Assembly (NCBI RefSeq): GCF_003060825.1
Contig: NZ_CP028922.1
Span: forward strand, 2,277,001 to 2,341,000
DNA length: 64,000 nt
Direction of reading: 5' to 3'
Source: Paenibacillus sp. CAA11
GTDB lineage: Bacteria; Bacillota; Bacilli; Paenibacillales; Paenibacillaceae
The notes under the pieces were generated by a model, which was given only the letters and a program-made list of their open reading frames with translations, did not search any database and was not told where the DNA came from. This document shows, in pieces, positions 60,074-64,000 of the stretch (positions are counted from its first letter, which is position 1; every line of letters starts with the position of its first letter). Made by a program: the position numbers and the translations under genes.

Positions 60074-61228
60074 ATGGCTGCTGAACGTTTTCATATTCAC
60101 ATTCCCGATGAAATCCTTGATGACTTAAAAAACAGATTACATCATGTCCGCTGGCCAGATCAATTAGAAGGCTCAGGTTGGGAGCTAGGAACGGATTTAA
60201 AAGCACTGAAATCTCTCGTCTCGTATTGGCGGGAACAGTATGATTGGCGCAAACAAGAAGCTCAGTTGAATCGCCTCTCCCAGTTCGCCTGCAAGATTGA
60301 TGGGATTGAGATACACTTCGTGCATGAGCGAGGTAAAGGGCCTAACCCAATGCCCCTTATTCTTACTCACGGGTGGCCAGACAGTTACCTTCGTTACCAA
60401 AAAATCATCCCTTATCTTACGGATCCGGTTAGCCACGGCGGTGACCCTGAGGACTCTTTTGATGTCATTGTTCCTTCCATACCTGGATTCGGATTCTCCA
60501 GCCACCCTAAGCAACCTGGGATTAATAATTATCGTGTCTCTGAAATGTGGGCTAAATTAATGACACAAGAATTAGGATACAAGAAGTTTGCTGCTGGAGG
60601 CGGGGATATTGGCTCCGGGATTACCCGATATCTGGCATCCAACTATCCAGAACTTTTATTTGGAATTCACCTAACAGATATTGGAATTATACGAGATCTT
60701 CTCACCTCACAGGAGCAGATAACACTGTCAGAGGAAGAACTGCAATACAAGAACAAAGCGTTAGCATGGATTTCACTAGAGGGAGGGTACATGTCCCTAC
60801 AATCGACACGCCCTCAGACGCTTGCTTATGGACTTTCCGATTCGCCAGTGGGCTTGGCTGGTTGGATGATTGAGAAATTCCGTGCTTGGAGTGATTGTAA
60901 TGGAGACCTTCTGCAGAAATTCAGCGAGGATGAGCTGATAACGAATATTATGGTTTATTGGCTTACTAACACCATTGGCTCAGCAGCACGTATATATTAT
61001 GAGAATTCAAATTCTTTGCCGCCACTCGGCTACATCAAAGTACCGACCGGAGTTGCCTTGTTCCCGGCAGATATATTGTCACCGCCTAAAGAATGGGCCA
61101 TGCGCAACCTAAATGTAACGCGATGGACTTCCATGGCTCGCGGCGGACATTTTACCGCTATGGAAGAGCCTGAACTTTTAGCCGAGGATATTCGTGCCTT
61201 CTATAAGCCTTTTAGGGTCGGAAGATAA
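60074..61228 (+). CDS. Epoxide hydrolase family protein (EHN + alpha/beta hydrolase)
   Basis: A 384-residue hydrolase with an N-terminal epoxide-hydrolase (EHN) lid (FHIHIPDEILDDLKNRLHHVRWPDQ, about 6-30) and an alpha/beta hydrolase core: LTHGWPDSY oxyanion-hole motif (98-106), nucleophile D178 in GGGDIGSG, and a C-terminal catalytic His in ARGGHFTAMEEPE. Such enzymes hydrate epoxides to diols, and the natural substrate is unknown. Start ATG with AGAGGAGG upstream. Divergent from its likely AraC regulator. Confidence 0.92.
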   Translation: MAAERFHIHIPDEILDDLKNRLHHVRWPDQLEGSGWELGTDLKALKSLVSYWREQYDWRKQEAQLNRLSQFACKIDGIEIHFVHERGKGPNPMPLILTHGWPDSYLRYQKIIPYLTDPVSHGGDPEDSFDVIVPSIPGFGFSSHPKQPGINNYRVSEMWAKLMTQELGYKKFAAGGGDIGSGITRYLASNYPELLFGIHLTDIGIIRDLLTSQEQITLSEEELQYKNKALAWISLEGGYMSLQSTRPQTLAYGLSDSPVGLAGWMIEKFRAWSDCNGDLLQKFSEDELITNIMVYWLTNTIGSAARIYYENSNSLPPLGYIKVPTGVALFPADILSPPKEWAMRNLNVTRWTSMARGGHFTAMEEPELLAEDIRAFYKPFRVGR

Positions 61229-61269
61229 GAGCTGAATATGACTATATTTGTAGAAGAGAATATGTAAGC

Positions 61270-61309
61270 TTCCTTATCATTTCCTTATCATTTCCTTATC
61301 ATTTCCTTA
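61270..61309 (+). repeat. 11-bp tandem direct repeat, Pho-box-like
   Basis: TTCCTTATCAT repeats three times without change at 11-bp spacing (61270, 61281, 61292), then TTCCTTAG. Read as TTATCA-N5-TTATCA-N5-TTATCA-N5-TTAGAA it matches the layout of Bacillus PhoP (OmpR-family) binding sites, which are TTAACA-like hexamers 11 bp apart. It lies upstream of the erythromycin-esterase-like gene. Confidence 0.6.
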
Positions 61310-61324
61310 GAATTACTTGATAAT
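61296..61324 (+). promoter_or_regulatory. Promoter embedded in the tandem repeat
   Basis: TTATCA (61296-61301, third repeat unit), 17-base spacer, GATAAT (61319-61324). The repeat units lie at and above the -35, the usual place for activation by OmpR-family regulators. Confidence 0.45.
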
Positions 61325-61370
61325 CTTCCCTTAAGATCTACAACGTACTAAGGAGAGGTGACTAGGAAAG

Positions 61371-62783
61371 ATGAGAGTTTTTAGTAAAAAAGGCATGTGG
61401 CTAGGTAAAGCAGCAGTAATTCTGACGCTGGGGACAATGGTTCTGAATTCTCCCTTCTCGGTAGGGGCAGCCGCATCTGTAAAGACGGCAAATCAAGAAA
61501 ACAGAACAAAGCAAGTTATGCAGAAGCAGGCGCATTCATTATGGTCATTAACATCAGAAGACTTCAAAGATTTGCAGTTTCTCAAGAAAACACTCAAAGA
61601 CAAAAAAGTCGTTAGCTTGGGGGAAAACTTCCATAGAGTGAAGGAGTACAGCCAGATCAAGATCCGCCTGATCAAATACCTGCATGAAGAACTGGGGTAT
61701 GATGTCATTGCCTTCGAATCCGGGATGATGGAAGCGGAGGCAGCCCGTATCAATCAAGATCAGCTTACACCGGAGATGATGATGAAGGGCTCCATTTTCC
61801 AAATTTGGCACTCTGAAGAGACGCTTGAGCTGTTCAACTACATACAAGAGCAGGCAAAAACGGATCATCCGCTCATATTAGCGGGTTATGATATGCAGCT
61901 GAGCTCTTACTACTCAACTGCTTTTATTGGACAGTGGATGTCGAAGATCAGCCCCGAGACGGGTGCTGAATTTCAAAAGATGGACATGGAAGCAATACCG
62001 GCTGTATACGCAGCTTATGGCAATCAATTGGAGGAAAAAATAAGCCCGGAAAAAAAGGCGGCCCTGAAGAAGGTCGAGGCGGAATATACGCCTAAGTACC
62101 GTGCGGCTATGGATTTTATGAAGAAGCATAAGAAAGAGCTGTTAAGTATGTATCCAAAAGAGCCGAAGCTTGTGGATATGGCGGTAAAGATGCTTGCAGA
62201 TCGAGTGGCGTTTATTCGCATGATGCAGAAGGATGCCGTGGATTCCTATGAATATAGGGATCAGATCATGGCGGAACATGTGGAATGGCTGAGCCGTGAA
62301 TTGTATCCGAATAAGAAAATGATACTCTGGGCGCATAACGATCACCTGGCTAAAAATACCTCCAAAATGAAGACGATCGAAGGCGGCAAATGGGTCAATA
62401 GTTTTAAGAGTATGGGCGAGATTCTTCATCAAAAGCTCAAAGACCAAATGTATGTTGTCGGACTGTACATGAATCAAGGATCGGCTGCGAAAATATCTAC
62501 AGGAGAGCCATTTAAAATCAAAAGGATGCCGGCAGGCAGCCTGGAATATCGAGTGATGCAAAGCGGCTACAGCAAGTCTTTCATTGACTTATCGGCTTTC
62601 AAGACAAAAACAAAAGATACGGCTTGGATGTGGCAGCCCGTCTACGCGGCAGAGGATGGGATGACGTCCGAAGTCATCGCGCCGATGTCCATGAAGTTTG
62701 TACCTAAAGAACAGTATGATGGATTGATTGTGATAGATCAGGTTCATGCTCCAACACCGGTGAAATCTACGTTAGAAAAATAG
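61371..62783 (+). CDS. Secreted erythromycin-esterase-like protein
   Basis: A 470-residue protein with a signal peptide (MRVFSKKGMWLGKAAVILTL..., cut near GAAA, residue 34) and an erythromycin-esterase (EreA/ChaN-like) fold. Family motifs: SLGENFH with E85 and H88, AFESGM with E116, YRDQIMAEHV with R296, and WAHNDHLAKN with H322. Classical Ere enzymes hydrolyse the macrolactone in the cytoplasm; this one appears exported, so its substrate may be different. Start ATG behind AGGAAAG. Promoter and repeat region upstream suggest control by a two-component system. Resistance activity is not assured by family membership. Confidence 0.85.
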   Translation: MRVFSKKGMWLGKAAVILTLGTMVLNSPFSVGAAASVKTANQENRTKQVMQKQAHSLWSLTSEDFKDLQFLKKTLKDKKVVSLGENFHRVKEYSQIKIRLIKYLHEELGYDVIAFESGMMEAEAARINQDQLTPEMMMKGSIFQIWHSEETLELFNYIQEQAKTDHPLILAGYDMQLSSYYSTAFIGQWMSKISPETGAEFQKMDMEAIPAVYAAYGNQLEEKISPEKKAALKKVEAEYTPKYRAAMDFMKKHKKELLSMYPKEPKLVDMAVKMLADRVAFIRMMQKDAVDSYEYRDQIMAEHVEWLSRELYPNKKMILWAHNDHLAKNTSKMKTIEGGKWVNSFKSMGEILHQKLKDQMYVVGLYMNQGSAAKISTGEPFKIKRMPAGSLEYRVMQSGYSKSFIDLSAFKTKTKDTAWMWQPVYAAEDGMTSEVIAPMSMKFVPKEQYDGLIVIDQVHAPTPVKSTLEK

Positions 62784-62837
62784 TTTAGCTCCTGAGCTTG
62801 TTCAGTAAAAAGTGAATCTGATTAATTCAATAATATA

Positions 62838-62888
62838 CAGTGGCAGCTAAGGATTTGATACAAAGTCCTAGACTGCCGCTGTTTTTTT
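62838..62888 (+). terminator. Terminator after esterase-like gene
   Basis: CAGTGGCAG/CTGCCGCTG stem with inner CTAAGGA/GTCCTAG, then seven Ts. Confidence 0.85.
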
Positions 62889-62896
62889 GAGCCAAT

Positions 62897-63772
62897 TTAA
62901 GCTCTCTGCGCGTACAGTTGGGAAGTCACGCGATCGAGCCTCTCTTTGATCAGGATTGCATTTGCATATCGAGCAGGGATACCCTCGAATCCGTAGTAAA
63001 TCCCTGCCAACCCGCCGGCAATGGCACCGATCGTATCGGAATCTCCTCCCAGATTGGCTGCTTGCTGCACAACCCCTGCAAAATCCGGCGCTTGGAGCAA
63101 AATATGCAGTACCCACCTGAAAGTATGTACGACAAAACCGCTCGGCGGGCAGTCAGGCTCTGCTTCAATGTTTCCTTCATATTCACTTCCCGCTATCTCG
63201 GCCAGGATGGCCGCTCTTAAGTTCTCACCCATCAGAAGACGATGAGCCATCCGATTATACATAACGCATACTTCAGTACACCTCGGATCGTAATGCGTCA
63301 TTCGTGACTGCGTTGCGGTTACTCGCTCGGCGGTTTCTAGATCCTTATATGCCAGTGCCACCGGCAGGCATCGCATGAGAGAACCGTTCCCGCCGCTTTG
63401 ACCTAGGTCCATGTGCGCAACAAAAGCTGATTCCAACCAGTTTCCTTCATATTTTTCAAAAACATGACGAATGATATTCCCTATATCTTTTGGCCTTGAT
63501 TGGTACCATTCCAAAAATAAACGTCCGATTGGCTCTATCGGATCATCCGGATTCTCGAGAATACCTTCTGCTACGCAGAGCGTCATCATGGTGTCGTCTG
63601 TCACTTCTCCTGGTTCCAGGCGCCACACCCCGCCGCCGATGATTTCTGTCAAATAGCCATGATATATCTCAATCTCCCGCGTGCTCATAAATTCCGTTGT
63701 TCCGCCAAGAGCGTCGCCAACGGCGACTCCGTATAGTCCGCCCTTAATTCGGTCGAATAATTTGCTGTCCAT
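62897..63772 (-). CDS. ADP-ribosylglycohydrolase family protein
   Basis: A 291-residue enzyme of the ARH/DraG family that removes ADP-ribose from modified proteins or small molecules. Metal-site motifs GEVTDDTMMTL and NLGGDSDTIGAIAGGLAGIYYG are complete, along with GGLYGVAVGDALGGTTEF at the N-terminus and QSGGNGSLMRCLPVAL. ATG at 63772 is chosen because GAGGTG lies six bases upstream; a GTG at 63781 lies within that site. The target is unknown and no ADP-ribosyltransferase gene is adjacent. The 63782-63991 region has no other gene that I can support. Confidence 0.92.
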   Translation of the reverse strand: MDSKLFDRIKGGLYGVAVGDALGGTTEFMSTREIEIYHGYLTEIIGGGVWRLEPGEVTDDTMMTLCVAEGILENPDDPIEPIGRLFLEWYQSRPKDIGNIIRHVFEKYEGNWLESAFVAHMDLGQSGGNGSLMRCLPVALAYKDLETAERVTATQSRMTHYDPRCTEVCVMYNRMAHRLLMGENLRAAILAEIAGSEYEGNIEAEPDCPPSGFVVHTFRWVLHILLQAPDFAGVVQQAANLGGDSDTIGAIAGGLAGIYYGFEGIPARYANAILIKERLDRVTSQLYAQRA

Positions 63773-63991
63773 GCCAGGCACCTCACGTTCTGCTGGTTTT
63801 AAAGAAATCTATTCTTCTATCTTCTCCTTACAGTCTATTACTAAATTTAATGTGTTCACAACTCTATTTTGCTGTCGAATCCTTAGAGGAAATATTGTCC
63901 GTTAAACCGCTTCTTCGTTTAAAACGATGAGATGTGGTTCTTTCCATATTTCAGCTAAATATGTCATGATGAATTTGGAGGGCGATACAAG

Positions 63992-64000
63992 ATGTTTAAT
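63992..64000 (+). CDS. Start of a gene that continues beyond the window
   Basis: ATGTTTAAT is preceded by TTGGAGGGCGATACAAG, a good ribosome binding site at suitable distance, so a coding region probably begins here. Only three codons are visible and no product can be named. Confidence 0.35.

Noticed and set aside
61270-61309. Tandem 11-bp repeat as a CRISPR
   Set aside because: There are no spacers and the unit is 11 bp. It is a direct tandem repeat in a promoter.

Overview
The window reads as chromosomal DNA of a Gram-positive, low-to-mid GC Bacillales bacterium, most likely Paenibacillus or a close relative. This is inferred from strong AAGGAGG-type ribosome binding sites, frequent TTG/GTG starts, a large membrane-spanning AraC regulator beside an LplB/YtcP-type sugar ABC transporter, secreted plant-polysaccharide enzymes with many accessory domains, Lsa-type ABC-F and Mph genes, and catabolite-repression (cre) like sites. 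No rRNA, tRNA, CRISPR array or prophage was seen. The only mobile element is a full-length group IIC intron.

Layout. 1-6.8 kb: 3' end of leuA, a secreted alpha-amylase, an ECF sigma factor with its membrane anti-sigma partner, and a macrolide phosphotransferase behind an attenuator-like leader. 7.3-17.4 kb: an SMI1/KNR4 protein, then a tightly packed five-gene operon (SWIM zinc finger protein, HEAT-like protein, MoxR AAA+ ATPase, DUF5682 protein, VWA protein), then a FAD amine/amino-acid oxidoreductase. 17.4-20.9 kb: a gene-poor stretch, a small membrane protein with an L7/L12-C-like tail, and a two-gene amino-acid ABC importer whose binding protein and permease are fused. 21-35 kb: a pectin or hemicellulose utilisation locus with an AraC membrane regulator, two permeases, a binding lipoprotein, a second AraC regulator, a GH95 enzyme and a giant secreted pectinase (PL1 remnant, Ig, FN3 repeats, CE8 pectin methylesterase). 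35-39 kb: a lipoprotein, the group IIC intron inserted just behind a terminator, and hmp with two Fnr-like boxes. 39-46 kb: an XRE-AbrB regulator with an ABC exporter, an Lsa-type ABC-F gene with a long attenuator leader, DUF2625, a zinc-ribbon/deoxyribosyltransferase-like protein, GNAT and VOC proteins. 46-64 kb: a GH2 glycosidase with an MFS sugar transporter, a TetR/MMPL pair, a YtrA-type GntR/ABC operon, Mn-catalase, an SPL-like radical SAM enzyme, small proteins, an AraC/epoxide hydrolase pair, a secreted erythromycin-esterase-like protein and an ADP-ribosylglycohydrolase.

How genes work together. Carbohydrate degradation (amylase, pectin locus, GH2 plus MFS) carries cre-like sites sharing an extended motif. 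Two genes for resistance to ribosome-targeting antibiotics (mph and the Lsa-type ABC-F) each sit behind a short leader ORF and an intrinsic terminator next to the ribosome binding site, which suggests independent drug-inducible attenuation. The least understood unit is the SWIM-HEAT-MoxR-DUF5682-VWA operon. Its DUF5682 protein shows motifs of the ChaN/TraB/TIKI/erythromycin-esterase fold and could be a metal-dependent hydrolase controlled by a MoxR-VWA chaperone pair.
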